Shown: piece by piece, positions 1-11,224 of the stretch
Layout of the letters: every line of letters begins with the position of its first letter
Position numbering within the stretch: position 1 is the first letter of the stretch
DNA from: Sphaerosporella brunnea
Taxonomy: Eukaryota; Ascomycota; Pezizomycetes; Pezizales; Pyronemataceae
DNA length: 64,000 nucleotides
NCBI GenBank assembly: GCA_008704415.1
Contig: VXIS01000058.1
Location: forward strand, 62,001-126,000
Direction: 5' to 3'
Made by a program: the position numbers and the translations under genes
Notes under the pieces: generated by a model
Database searches by the model: none
What the model was told of the DNA's origin: nothing
Seen by the model: only the letters and a program-made list of their open reading frames with translations

Positions 1-1
1 A

Positions 2-1123
2 GACACACTTTACACCATCCACAACATCGCAGGTGTTTATCAAGCGCAAGACGAGTACGACCAGGCATTTGAGTGTATTTCGAAGGCATTGGTCGGCCTG
101 GAAAAGGCTCTAGGCGCCGACAATCCGCTCACGATGCCGGCCAACACTCGATTTGCCGACATCCTTCGACTTCAACAAAAGTTTGACGAGGCGCTGAAGC
201 GGTTCGAGAGGACGCTTGTCGTTCAAGAAAAGCGGTTGGGAAGCGATCACCGGCAGACACTGGAAACCATTTATAAAATGGCAGACACTTTTTTTGATCA
301 GGGGAAGCCAGAAATGGCCATTGAGTGGTTCAAAAAGGCGCTTGCCGGGCGAGAAAAGGTTCTGGGCAGCGCGCATCCAGACACAAGGGCAGCCATGAGC
401 GCCATCGCATTTGTTCTCGAACACGAGAACAAGTACGAGGAAGCTCTTGCCTGGTATACAAAAGCGATCGCAGGGCACGAAACGACCGAGGATCATGACA
501 CCGACACATTGTACACTTTTCACAACATTGCAAGCCTGCTTTTTCGCAGTGGGAAATATTCCGAAGCCATCCAATGGTATGAAAAGTCATTTGTCGGACT
601 GGAAAAGACCCTGGGGCTGAGACATAGTCTCACATTGCAAGTTCTGGCGGGTATGGCGGCTTCGTACGAGAAACAACAACCACAACCTAACTTCAAAAAG
701 GCGCTTGAAATCGCCCAACGAGTACTGGCCGAGATCCGGAAAGTCACTGCAAATTCGCGTCAAGCAGTAAGCGACGACCTTGCGGCCGTGCGTCAGGAAA
801 TGGAGCGTGTTGTTGCAGATATCTCGGCAGATGGATCTTTGAATTCGGCTACCGATCGCGATTCTATAGCATCGCCTGCTGAGACTACTGCACTCACTTT
901 GGTGGAAAGACATGATAGCTTGCCGCTGGGAACAAATATTGTCGATGGATATTACTGCTCAGATGGAACACCAGAAATCAAAGAGTTGTCCCAGCGAGAC
1001 TTCGAGCCTCCGGATGGAGGGAAAAAACGGAAAGCCGAGCAAGAATTAGAGCTTGCGGATGGTGGGAAAAGGCGAAAAACTGGAAACCGTTGCATAATTC
1101 TGTGGCAAGTTCATCCGTCATAG
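2..1123 (+). CDS. TPR protein, kinesin-light-chain-like (5' partial)
   Basis: The reading frame is open from base 2, so the start lies left of the window; an internal ATG at 89 is unlikely to be the true start because the repeat pattern continues upstream of it (residues DTLYTIHNIAGVY). At least five tetratricopeptide units of about 42 residues follow, each with the pattern G.....A......A....E..LG..H..T, typical of the TPR_10/TPR_12 type found in kinesin light chain and in the C-terminal arm of fungal NLR-like proteins. Such repeats bind proteins. The last ~90 residues lack repeats and end in a basic stretch with two KKRK/KRRK clusters that could serve as nuclear localisation signals (inference). 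An N-terminal effector or NTPase domain may lie outside the window. Stop TAG at 1121-1123. Family sure, role unknown. Confidence 0.85.
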   Translation, partial: DTLYTIHNIAGVYQAQDEYDQAFECISKALVGLEKALGADNPLTMPANTRFADILRLQQKFDEALKRFERTLVVQEKRLGSDHRQTLETIYKMADTFFDQGKPEMAIEWFKKALAGREKVLGSAHPDTRAAMSAIAFVLEHENKYEEALAWYTKAIAGHETTEDHDTDTLYTFHNIASLLFRSGKYSEAIQWYEKSFVGLEKTLGLRHSLTLQVLAGMAASYEKQQPQPNFKKALEIAQRVLAEIRKVTANSRQAVSDDLAAVRQEMERVVADISADGSLNSATDRDSIASPAETTALTLVERHDSLPLGTNIVDGYYCSDGTPEIKELSQRDFEPPDGGKKRKAEQELELADGGKRRKTGNRCIILWQVHPS

Positions 1124-2167
1124 CAAAAGTGGCATTACCTAACAATAACTGCTAGATTTTTTTCGCACAGTGGGATGGTGGAATGGAATGAATATAAGAA
1201 TGGAAGCGCTGATGCAAAGGTCCTTTAAGGGAGCCGATGTTGGCGAGCGAGTGCATCTTTGCTTTTTCTTCCAACGGAGGGTTGATCGAGTGGATGAATT
1301 TCCAGATGCTGGCGTGTTTTACGGATCGGGAGTGGAATGCTGGTGGGGTCAAGCAGGAGGAGGAGAAGGAGGTGGAGGATGGGGCAAGTGTGGCGAGATC
1401 GTTTAGTTCGTATGGAATTGTTGGGAGTGATCGGGAGTGGATCAGTGATTAGCCCGAACGATTGTCGTTTTTTTTTTAAGTGGGTTGTGTTTGTGTTTTG
1501 TTTTCAATAGGTTATGATGATGATGGTAATGATGATTGTAGTGTTTTGTGGGTTGAGGCGGTTTGTTTTTGCACCAGGAAGTTAGAGAAAGAGTGCAAGC
1601 AATGAGAGTGAAGGTGCCGGACAGGTGCAAGAAGGCGCAGGTCCTGAGGAGACGCACTGTATCAATGACACGGCCCATCCTTATTGTGCTACGGTTGATA
1701 TTTTATGACGTAGCTATTGCATGGCATACCTCTGTCTACAGACAGCCTTCTATGTAGGCCCTGCGGCTTATGCTATCTCAATAAACTATTGACTCCATCG
1801 ATGACTTCAACGCGCTTTCCATCAAGCACACAAGCAACCCAACTAGTACTCTGGCTTCGTAAAGCAGATAATGGATTATGGATACCGATGCAGCGGGCGA
1901 AATGAAGAACACCACGGAAGAAATGCCCGGACTGTAATGCACACTACGAGTTCGGCCAAGACCTCGACCTACCTAGCTTTGATGACGAGGAGCGGCGGCA
2001 TTTAGTTGTGGCGGGTTACGGGACCGTTCTGGGTGAGAAGTCCGTAACAAGCCTGAGGTCTAAACAGAGGCCAGTACATACAACTCTTGAAGGATAGGAT
2101 ACAGACAATAAGCCGTGACGAAAGCCTTGCCGAACACCTACTCCAATCCTACAGATCACACCTCAGA
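1124..2167. other. Intergenic, no supported gene
   Basis: About 1 kb with short overlapping open frames (around 1152-1456) that show no recognisable domain and coincide with GGA-rich sequence. I see no RNA gene. Near its right end the 15-mer around 2082 (actcttgaaggatag) recurs around 2380, just outside the small inverted-repeat element that follows. Confidence 0.4.
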
Positions 2168-2375
2168 GGGTGACTTCCCGTCGCTCTAGAACAATTAGAT
2201 TAGAAGTTTTGACCTGATTTTTGGCGTTCTATCACCGCCAAATAGACCGTTGCTATAGGCAGGGGGGTCCCCACCCCCTGTTCTATCCATTGGATCTTTA
2301 CAGCACGTATAGATGATTGTTTGTTGCATAGAAAATCGATCTATTTGGCCGCTATAGAGCGACGGGAATTCGCCC
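2168..2375. mobile_element. MITE-like element with 21-bp inverted termini
   Basis: Positions 2168-2188 and 2355-2375 are inverted copies of each other with 19 of 21 bases matching; the core CCCGTCGCTCTA is perfect. The 208-bp span has a second internal inverted pair (CCAAATAG near 2238 and CTATTTGG at 2341-2348) and no coding capacity. This is the form of a miniature inverted-repeat element or foldback. No clear target-site duplication is visible, so the superfamily is open. Confidence 0.55.
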
Positions 2376-2555
2376 ACTGACTCTTGAAGGATAGTCCCAG
2401 GGTACAGGAAAAGAAACCTTTAGCGACTGACTGCTCTGTACATTCAGCCACTGGAGTGATGTGTCGTCGGTAAATCCGATTTGGAGTAGGGAATAACTCT
2501 ATATAGGAAGTCGCGGTCGAGGCGTTGTCTTGCAAGACGTAAATTTTAAGTTAAA

Positions 2556-2640
2556 CCTCGAGCCTGAATCGCTTTGGTTCGAGCCCACTCGGGCCCAAAA
2601 ATATGTTGGCTCGAGCTTTAGGCTCGATCCGGCCCATCAC
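2556..2640. repeat. GC-rich CTCGAGCC/GGCTCG-rich repeat
   Basis: A short stretch dense in CTCGAGCC, GGTTCGAGCCC and GGCTCGAGC words in both orientations. A similar vocabulary occurs at 37455-37562, which lies just before a hAT transposase remnant, so this may be a relic terminus of a hAT-type element (inference). The rest of 2376-3066 holds nothing I can support. Confidence 0.35.
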
Positions 2641-3066
2641 CAGGTCAAAGCTATGTGGTAATGAAGAAATGCCTCGAAGTTAGAGGCCCACCGTTAACAT
2701 GTTTGTTGTGCAGGCCTACCATATCTTTGTATCTTGCTTAGTGCAGGATTTACTTCACATGTAAGTACATGTAAGTATGCACCCATACATGCCTGAAAAA
2801 CGTGGAAGTCTTTGGCTCATGTCATACATCAGTTACACTCTACTAGAGTAGGTGCCAAAATACTACCGACTCTCACCTAGATGCACCCACACCTCGTTCC
2901 GGTACGCATGAATGCACAGCCACAAACTACGCGTGATCTCTGGGAATCACCTTGAGGATCGATCATGATTCAGCGCCCCAAATGGCTGAAGTCGCAATTA
3001 ACGGCAAAAGTGCTACCTACTTCTAAACAAGCCTACAGAGTCGGTACGATTGCACTACATGCTGGT

Positions 3067-4416
3067 TTAAGAACTGCCAACAGGAACCTGGCGACTCCAA
3101 AACGTCCCCTCTCTCGCCTCCGCCACATCCTCTTCCTGGGGAAAGACAACCTCGACTTTCACCACCAGGCCACCAAGGTGATCTGCCCCCTTTCCCGCCA
3201 TTTCAAAGGCATCTTTCACCCCCTGCATTCCATAATACTTCTGGGTGATAATCTTCTCGAGAGCCGCCTCTTTTTTAGCCGGCGGCTCGTCCAGCTCAAG
3301 ATTATCCCTCTCCTGGACTATCCCGGATAATATCTCCAGCTTCCCCATCTTCAATATCTCAATCCCCGCAGGATAGGTATTGGCATACCGGAATCCGCCC
3401 AGAATATCCACTTCTCTAAGGGCGGCAGCTGAAATCGGCAGCGTCATCACAGGAGTGCCCATCCCGACCAACACCAGCGCTCCACCAGGCCGAGCCGCAT
3501 AAATCCCCATCTGAACGCATGCCTCCACGCCCGTGCACTCGAAAACCACATCAGCTCCTTCTGGCTTGTCTAAATGCTTCAGAATCCCGCCCGCCGTTTC
3601 TTTCACAAATTCGAGTTTCTCCAGCGTCGAACTCCCAGGCATCTGACGGGGCGAATTGTAGATATGCGTGCACCATTTCAGCCGCAGCAAATTGTTTAAC
3701 CGCCCCTCAATGACATCCGCGACCAACACCCTCGCCGCTCCCTGCAGCATGCAAACGGCCGCAACCAACATCCCCACCGCGCCGGCTCCAAAAACGATCA
3801 CAGTGCACCCGGCCTTCAAAGCTCCGTTCTTTCTCGCTCTGTCGGTACAATGCAGCGCCACTCCCAAAGGCTCCAACAACGCCCCCGCACTCAACGACAC
3901 TCCCGCCGGCAGCTTGTGGCACCATTTCGCCGGGTGATTGATGCGCTCCTGCAGCGTTCCCCAGAAATGAGGGAAGCTCTTACAGCTTGACCGGAATCGC
4001 AGCGAGGCACAGATGTTGTAACGGCCTTCTAGGCATCTGGCACAGGCGCCGCAGGGGAGGCCGACTTCGAGAGCGACGCGCGTGCCGACCGGCCAGACGG
4101 CGGGGTCAAGGGCGCTGCCCCGAGCTACAACAATGCCGCTGGACTCGTGGCCCAGTGCCAGAGGCTCTCGTGAGATGATGTCGCCGTTGCGGAAGTGATT
4201 GTAGTAGTGCAGGTCGCTGCCGCAGAGAGTGGTGCTGCGGATGGCGATTTGGAGCTCCTCGGGACCTGGCGGTGGGAGCGGGACTTCTTCCTATACCAAA
4301 TTTAGCTGATGATAACAACGGATTTTTGCTGCAAGGTCACGAACGATCCGAAGGTCTTTGGGGCTGTGGAGGACGGCTGCACGAGTGGTTCCGTGGGTAG
4401 GCTCGACTGTGGACAT
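3067..4416 (-). CDS. Zinc-dependent sorbitol/xylitol-type dehydrogenase (MDR family)
   Basis: Two exons: 4416-4345 and 4290-3067, with a 54-nt intron at 4344-4291. Joining them in phase gives a 431-residue protein whose N-terminus runs HSPKDLRI-EEVPLPPPGP, as in polyol dehydrogenases. Visible motifs: LCGSDLHYY and GHESSG (catalytic zinc Cys and His-Glu), LLEPLGVALH (further Glu ligand typical of sorbitol dehydrogenase), the structural-zinc loop CGACARCLEGRYNIC, and the Rossmann motif GAGAVG. The expected reaction is NAD(P)-dependent oxidation of a polyol or secondary alcohol in the cytosol. It is longer than the usual ~360 residues because of an insert near the middle and a charged C-terminal extension. 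The donor GTTCGT is not the consensus but the frame join is exact. Substrate cannot be fixed from sequence. Confidence 0.88.
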
Positions 4417-5547
4417 GGCCGAGTGGGAAGCGGAATCGTTAAGTTGATGTTTAATATGTCTAATATCTGAATGGGAGTGGAGAATTGCGCATGGAATAAT
4501 TCTAGCTGGATATATTTAATGAGATGAGGGGTCAAGGTGGGGGAGCCGGCCAGAGTGGTTAGGGTTCGGGGTTCGGCCACATTATCCCGGCCTAACTTCC
4601 GAGGCAGGACTGACGGCTAAAAGTCAAAGCTGTATCTACCCAAAAACGCAGTCCGTGGTATCTGTACTAGACATTGTTGGCAGTACGATCCATTTCGCCA
4701 TACTTGTATCTTGGTTCGATCGAGTGAGTCATCCTGACGCCATGAAGTGAGTGTAGGGGTCGATAAATACTATTTAGACCCAAAACGAAAATTATAATAC
4801 CATACCTTTTAATATCTTTCTGAAATCAATACCGAGCTTGAGGCAAAACTACACTGAAAAAAATAAGGTTGTACCGAGACTGAGTGACGGCTCATGAATC
4901 ACGCTTTTTTGACTTTTCTTAACGTCCGGGCTCCCGCCGCCGCTCCCTCCCTAAATTGATTCCAATGTGCTCTCCACAAACTCGTCTTCCAGTTCCATCA
5001 GCTCCTCTACAATGCCGACTAGTCGTTTTTCTCCGACTTAGTCTGCGTGGGTGGCGGAAGGCGTGTTCCAGAATGCGTAGGTTTGCATGGATTTAGGATA
5101 GTTTGCCACCTCGCTCTGCTGTGAGGCTAGGTATTCCTTTATCAATATCATGAATGAGGTTTCCAGTGGAAAATGAACGCTCCGAAGGAACAGAGTTGGA
5201 AAGTGTGTGAAGAAGCCTGGCCGTTGTGCGAAGGGTGTTATTTCTTCCCAAAAACTAAGAGCGTTGTCTGCAAGCTCCCACACAGGGCTTTGACGGCTGC
5301 GGTATTTGACATACTGGTTTGTGCAGTGAGTGGCACTTGCTCCTGGATGCCGAGCTTCTTGATGGTGAGCGCATCAAACAAAGTTTTGTACCTCTCTCAA
5401 GCGCTGTAATCTATGTAAGTTTACCTGAACTTATTGCGCACCAGAAAGCTACCTAATCGAACCGTCTTTATCGACCCCTAGTAAGTGCGAGCGCGCCAGA
5501 AATTGGTGATACGTTATCATTGTACAGAAGCAGCATAATGTAACAAT
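4417..5547. other. Promoter side of the dehydrogenase, then unassigned sequence
   Basis: No gene recognised. A minus-strand open stretch at 5283-5038 (81 residues, with more open frame on both sides in the same strand but interrupted by stops) has a protein-like composition and could be an eroded coding fragment. I cannot name it. Confidence 0.3.
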
Positions 5548-5648
5548 GTCTGGTTGGCTCAGTTGGTAGAGCGTCGGTCTCATATTCATATGACTTCCAC
5601 TCAGTGGTAGCAATCCGAAGATCGTGAGTTCGAGCCTCACACCGGACA
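5548..5648 (+). tRNA. tRNA-Met (CAT), elongator type, with 28-nt intron
   Basis: The sequence folds as a tRNA: acceptor GTCTGGT pairs with ACCGGAC, D arm GCTC-AGTTGGTA-GAGC, anticodon stem TCGGT/TCCGA (with the T-T mismatch at 31-39 also seen in fungal elongator Met), T arm GTGAG-TTCGAGC-CTCAC, discriminator A at 5648. Anticodon CAT is at 5581-5583. An intron at 5585-5612 sits one base 3' of the anticodon, the canonical place. Mature length is 73 nt. Internal promoter boxes (TGGCTCAGTTGG and GTTCGAGCC) are intact and T-runs beginning about 5659 supply the Pol III terminator. Confidence 0.95.
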
Positions 5649-5717
5649 GTGGTTTCTCTTTTCTTTTTTTTTCTCGCCCTGTTTTTGTCCCATTTCTTCT
5701 TCCTTCTCGTTGAACGG

Positions 5718-5749
5718 CCCCCCCCCCCCCCCCAAAAAAAAAAAAAAAA
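5718..5749. repeat. Abutting C16 and A16 homopolymers
   Basis: Sixteen C (5718-5733) directly followed by sixteen A (5734-5749), 70 bp downstream of the tRNA. Length is likely to vary between strains or be miscounted in assembly. Confidence 0.9.
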
Positions 5750-6824
5750 TGTGGGCTATAGTTTCCTGGCTTCATAACCAGGCAGGCCACAGCAGCGTGC
5801 GAAAGCGCTATCAGTTCATCTACTAGTACATGTACGCCCCTGAGAACCAAGCCCACATGTAATAATAGTCGCCGACCTGTCTCCACAGCCGGCCAATCGT
5901 AGAACCAAGCCAACGAGTGTTTGTGGGAAACCAAGTCCGTCGTTCATAGATGGACACAACGGAGCCGAAAATCCGGGGAATTGGAATGCGTACGACAGGC
6001 GCATATGCATGCGCCATGACTGCTAGCTAGGTATTCAATTCAAGCGAACAAAGGCTGAGCACCCGAGAAAATATGCGCAATGCGCAGTTATACTAGAGCC
6101 AGTCTGCCGCGAGGTCAAGTCGTCAGGCAGACTCTCATGCATGCAATAACAAGGCTGTCAACGATTTGCGTCTTCAAAAACCCTCTACTTACCAAGATAG
6201 ACCAGTCAACCTGCATTTGAATTCGCACCGGAGTATTATGGACTCGTATGTGCCCGCCCGTATGTACCATGAATACCTGAGGGCTTTCGAGGGCGCCCTA
6301 GGGAGCAGCTCCAGCTCTCGGACTTCCCCAAAGCGTTAGAGTTTACCCGTGCTCATTCGGTTGGATTACTGCGCACGGCGGGCGGCCAAGGTTACTGCAC
6401 ACGTGGGTTGGTTTCGAGTGACTACGAATGCGCCTCGTATTCGATGCGATTGTCACTGCGCCATGGGTCATGACATGACGAAACGGGATCTCCCGGCCTG
6501 GAGCGCCTATAGCAAGCAACGTTAATGCTTATCGATACCGAGCTCGGTTTCTGTTCGATTCGGTGGCCAATAGCTGGGGGGTGATGACGTTACACAGGAA
6601 TACGGAGGGCGCAGTTCCAAGGCGCACTGCACTGCAGTGCAGCTCGCAAATCGCGATTGACGGTAGTAGTATCCATAGTATGTGGTTCTCCAGCCTGTAT
6701 CCCCACCCAGCAAAATTCTTCGGTGATCGATAGTTGGATGACGCCAGAATGTTCTTCTGGAGCTGGATTTAAAGTCTGATAAAGAGCCGCCGGTTGCGTT
6801 GGATTTTAAAAATTACCGATACTT
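5750..6824. other. Intergenic, promoter region of the RBR gene
   Basis: Nothing recognisable: open frames here are short, overlap on both strands and carry no motif. Confidence 0.4.
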
Positions 6825-9192
6825 ATGTACATCATGCCTCCACCAAGCACTAATTTACCTCTCATGAGCGCGGCAAATGCGAATCCGAGGCCCGACTCGG
6901 AAATTTATGAGATGCTAAGTGCTGGGATCCCGGATGTTGACACCACCCTTCTGCGGCTCAAGAATTTACACGTCGAGCTTGCCGGTGCGGCAAAAGTGGA
7001 CTTACCGGTAGATGAAGGAGACTCGCCAACCGATGCCGACGGGAACTGGTGGAAGGCCTATCCGCCCCCCGGGGAGCTGTCACTTCTTTCCGGCGACGAG
7101 CCGGCCGAGATCAGAGAAGACGTAGAGAAGCTGATCGAGCAGAGCTTTTACACGCCGCCGCCGCCGGAATCCCCGCAAGCACCTGAGAATGTGTCTACGC
7201 TAGAAGTCGTGGAAGAGGGTACGATTACGAACGTCGGGACAACAGTCTCGGTACACTCTTCCTCGGGGGACGATAGCACTGTCAACGACGACGACGAGAT
7301 CACCGAGATTGGAAGCGAAAGCGGAAGAAATGTGGGAAAGAACAGGAAGAGACTCTCGGTCTTGCATCTCCGACGACCTTCGGTGGCATCGGCGCGGAGC
7401 TCGAGTTCGGAGTCATCGGCGGACTTGGCGTCCCTTGCGCCTTCCAGCACAAGTTCAGGGAAGAGAAGTATGGTTCAAGCTCATCGGACTGTGAAACATG
7501 GTGTCGCCCCGGTTGGCGTGTTGCTATATTCTCCTTACTATACTTCGTCGCGGCCGAACGCTTCCAGGCCGGAAATACCGCAGCTGGTCAGTCCGAGGGC
7601 GGAGGCAATCAAGAAATATCTCAACAGTCGAAAAGAACAGAGGTAGGTTTCTCCCGGCTTTCAGGTTTTCGTAGCTGATCGGGATGCAGTGAATGCGCAT
7701 CCTGCCTGGTAGACCTGCGAGTTAAGAATCTCACTACACTGCCCTGTCAACACAAGTACTGCGGGCCTTGTCTCCGCACATTAATAAAGTAATATCGCCC
7801 TCCTTTCTTCCCATCAGTCATTCCCGGACGCTAACCCCTTTCAGCACCGCCGCCAACGACGAAAGTCTCTTCCCTCCAAAATGCTGCCTCGCCGAGATCC
7901 CCTACACCATAATCTCCAGCACCCTCTCCCGCAGCGAAAAAGCCAACTACAAATCCAAAGCGGGGGAGTACGCAATCCCATGGTCACAGCGGTTCCACTG
8001 CCCGCGGCCAAACTGCGGTGCCTGGATCCGGCCCTCGCAGATAGAAGCAATCGTGGGTTCCGCGCACCAATTCCGGTGCACCAAATGCCGGCACAAGCTC
8101 TGCCGCTACTGCAAAGGCTCGGCACACCCGGCGGGCACAGATTGTCCGCAAGACGATGGACTAGCCGCCGTCATGGATGTGGCGCAACAATATGGCTGGC
8201 GGAGATGCTACCAGTGCCATGCGATGGTCGAGCTTGTCTCGGGCTGCAGACACATGCGATGTCGGTGCAAGGCCGAGTTTTGCTACATGTGTGGCGCGCG
8301 ATGGAGCACTTGCGAGTGTACTGGGACTGGATATACAAGAGCGCAATTCACGATCGATCACGAAGCGGAGCTCGAGCAGGCGGAGCTGCGCGCTGCTATT
8401 GCGGCGGCGGAGGAGATGGAGCGGCAAGAGGAGGAGGAGCGGCGAAGAGCTGAGATTGCGGCCCGGATTGCCGCGGAAAGAGCAGCTGAGGCGGAGAGGG
8501 AACGGCTCGAGCGGGATGCGGAAAAACGGAAGGTTCTGGTCGAGAAGGAGTTGACTGAGATTGCTGCGAGATACCGGAATTTGACGAAAGCTATGGAAGG
8601 GGTCTGTGTGCTGCAGGAACAGGCTATGGCGGAGCGACATCGAAAAGAGAGGGAGGATCTGGTCTCAAGCTACAAAAATCATGTTCAAGAGCTGGCCGAT
8701 TTGGTAGTAACTAAGATTGCTGAGGTGGAGGCGGCAAGAGAGACGGAGATTGAGGTGGTTGCGGCTAAACATGCGGAGGAAAAGCTTTCATTGCAAACCC
8801 GGCATGAGCAGGAGGAGGATGAATACTGGTTCTCCTTGCAGACACATTTAAAGGGGAAACCGAATGCCAAAGCCAGGGAGCAAGCACTGGTAGACCGGCT
8901 CAGGGCTCAGCAGGGCAGAGAACTGGAGGAGCTGATGGCACGACTGCGACAAGAGTCTTTAACACCACTCAAAAAGGTTGAGTCAGAGAGTTGGGAGATG
9001 CTCAAAGAGCTTGAGGAGAAGAAAGCGGCGCTCGAAGAGAATAGCAGAAAGAGAGATGTAAAAAAATCGGCAATGGTTTGGGCAGCAGAGAGAAGGTGGT
9101 TGATTGTTGTAGACGGGGAGAGGAAATCTCGTTTGCTGGCTCGGATGATGGAAGAGGAAGACTCGGCAAGGGCGAAACTGGTGGTTGATTAG
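6825..9192 (+). CDS. RBR (RING-IBR-RING2) E3 ubiquitin ligase with C-terminal coiled coil
   Basis: Three exons: 6825-7642, 7690-7788, 7845-9192; introns of 47 and 56 nt. The product has 754 residues from the first ATG (a second in-frame ATG is at 6834). Residues 1-270 are low-complexity and acidic. RING1 spans the exon 1-2-3 joins (CASCLVDL...PCQHKYCGPCLR, then ESLFPPKCC). The IBR follows (CPRPNCGAWI...CRYCKGSAHP), then RING2 (CYQCHAMVELVSGCRHMRC...FCYMC), where the Cys in SGC is the expected ubiquitin-accepting catalytic residue. From about residue 500 to the end is a long Glu/Arg-rich coiled coil. RBR enzymes take ubiquitin from an E2 as a thioester and pass it to a substrate; the coiled coil probably serves oligomerisation or substrate binding (inference). 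All zinc and catalytic cysteines appear present. Confidence 0.92.
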
Positions 9193-9433
9193 TATGAGAG
9201 ACTTTGTATTTTCAAGCATAAAAGAGAGCCTGGTGCTTGCATGTCGAGTTGGGAGTCATTCTTCACTGTTAACTATGGTGTGGAATTCGTGCCTGTCAAT
9301 GAGAGACTGGAGCGAGTGACAAATTGTGCAGCAGCTATAATTAGAAACCATTAAGTGGGGCCGAAGATTAGTTACCCCGCGTTGGTTCGGATAAAACACT
9401 ATATTCAACAACCACCGCAATAGAAGTAATAAG

Positions 9434-10315
9434 ATGGCCTCCATGTTCGATCTCACCGGGAAGACTGCACTCATAACGGGGGGCACGCGAGGAATTGGCA
9501 AAGCCATGGCCTTAGCCCTGGCCGAGGCCGGCGCCGACACCATTCTTGTGCAGGTACACTGTTACTCCCATGAAATGCTTCGCCTTGCTAATCGCCCTGG
9601 CAGCGGGACGCCACAAACTTAGCGACCAAAGACGCGATAGTATCACTCGGTCGGCAATGTCTGATCCACAGCAGCGATCTCTCCTCATCCACCTCCGTCC
9701 GCAGCATTGTCCCAACGCTTTGCGCGGGGGCTAGCACGCTTCCAAACGGCGGCATCCACATCCTCCTCAACTGCGCGGGTATCCAGCGACGACATCCCAC
9801 CGCCGAGTTCCCGGACAGCGATTGGGACGAGATCCTACAAACGAACCTTTCCACCGTGTTCATGCTCTGCCGTGCGCTCGGGAAGTACTGGCTCGAGAAC
9901 GGAATCCGCGGCAGGATTGTCAATATCGCGAGTCTGTTAACGTTCCAGGGCGGAATGACGGTGGCGGGTTATGCGGCGGCGAAGCATGGGGTGGCCGGCT
10001 TGACGAAAGCGTTGAGTAATGAGTGGGCGGGAAGAGGAATTGGGGTTAATGCTATTGCTCCTGGGTATAAGCCCCCCCCCCCCTCCACCACCACCACTTT
10101 TTAGCTAATGGCACAGTTATATTGCGACGGATATGAATTTGGATCTGCAGAAGGATGAGACCAGGAATCGACAGATTCTGGAGAGGATTCCGGCACAGAG
10201 GTGGGGATGTCCCGAGGATTTTAAGGGCCCTGTGGTGTTCCTGGCTAGTGAAAAGGCCAGTGGTTACGTTAGTGGAGAGATCTTGGTTGTTGATGGCGGG
10301 TGGATGGGACGATAG
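9434..10315 (+). CDS. Short-chain dehydrogenase/reductase, KduD-like
   Basis: Three exons: 9434-9553, 9604-10064, 10117-10315; introns of 50 and 52 nt, the second with donor GTATAA, branch GCTAATG and acceptor CACAG, and containing a C run. The 259-residue product is a complete classical SDR: cofactor motif [12 protein letters not shown], the catalytic Ser in NIASL, and YAAAK with the active Tyr and Lys, then GYIATDMN and the C-terminal VDGGWMGR. The closest pattern I recognise is 2-deoxy-D-gluconate 3-dehydrogenase (KduD/gluconate 5-dehydrogenase group), which interconverts keto and hydroxy sugar acids with NAD(H). Cytosolic, no targeting signal. Exact substrate is an inference. Confidence 0.9.
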
Positions 10316-11224
10316 ATCGGGCAATGATTAGGGACAGGCAAACGTTGCCTTGCCTGTCCGGCGGTCTCACTCAATCATCAGCCTTGAAAGAGATATTGGT
10401 GAAGCCTGAATCGGACCCTCCTACATGCCATGCCTGGGCGGTGGTCAACGTGTTGTATCTCCCAACCTCAATCATCACCAGTTCAGACTTGTCGGGTGGG
10501 TTTGCATCCAGTCAAACATCCTCTATACAGCTCAGAAAAGCGTGTGCATACCAAGCGACTGGCTCGGAGTCTGTAATACAAGATGATCGGTGTGCCAAGC
10601 ACTGCAGAGTTGGGGCGGGGGAAGGGGGCTTCAGCTTGCTGCACCGGCACAGGGGTGGTAACTGGGTCTGCAACAGTTTCCCCAATCATACAATTGCCAT
10701 TGACATACGATCGAGATATTACCCCCCCCCCCCCCCCATCCAGGGCAACTCATGACCCATCCAGCCAGCCAGTTTCCTCGGCACCGAAAACGTTCCGGAG
10801 CAGGCTGAGAGGCTGAATATCTATGTGCGCGAAGGGTTTTCTTTTGTTTTTGTTTTTTGTTTTTTGTCGCATCAAGCTGCTCGCTTTGAGCGCACAAGGC
10901 TGTAGTTTAGTTTTGTTTAGTTTGTTTTTTTGCATGCGCGGCAGATTGGAGTGCGCCGAATACATGTCACTAATTGTTTTGAGAGAGATTGCCTAATGAT
11001 CGAGGGCGATGGACCCTGTTTTAGTTGGCTGTATTCGACATTGCGGTGAACAACCACCGTGGTTTTGTTGAGGAAGAGGATACCTATACCTACCTAATGT
11101 ATCAACGGTTTAAGCTGTTTGGCAACGATGTTGAAGCAGTTTTATTGGGGGTGGGCGACATAAGTTAAGAGAAACAAAAAAAGCTTACCAGCGAACCTCC
11201 AAATAAAGCGCCATTTGTAGCAAG
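10316..11224. other. Intergenic with a C16 run
   Basis: No supported gene. A run of 16 C lies at 10722-10737 and T-rich stretches with repeated TTTTGTTTT words at about 10850-10930. Confidence 0.4.

Noticed and set aside
4302..4580. 92-codon minus-strand frame MAEPRTLTTLAG...
   Set aside because: Overlaps exon 1 of the dehydrogenase in another frame; the spliced frame fits the family exactly.
3067..10315. Idea that the two dehydrogenases form a polyol/sugar-acid catabolic cluster
   Set aside because: They are 5 kb apart with a tRNA and an E3 ligase between and no transporter or regulator; co-function is not supported.
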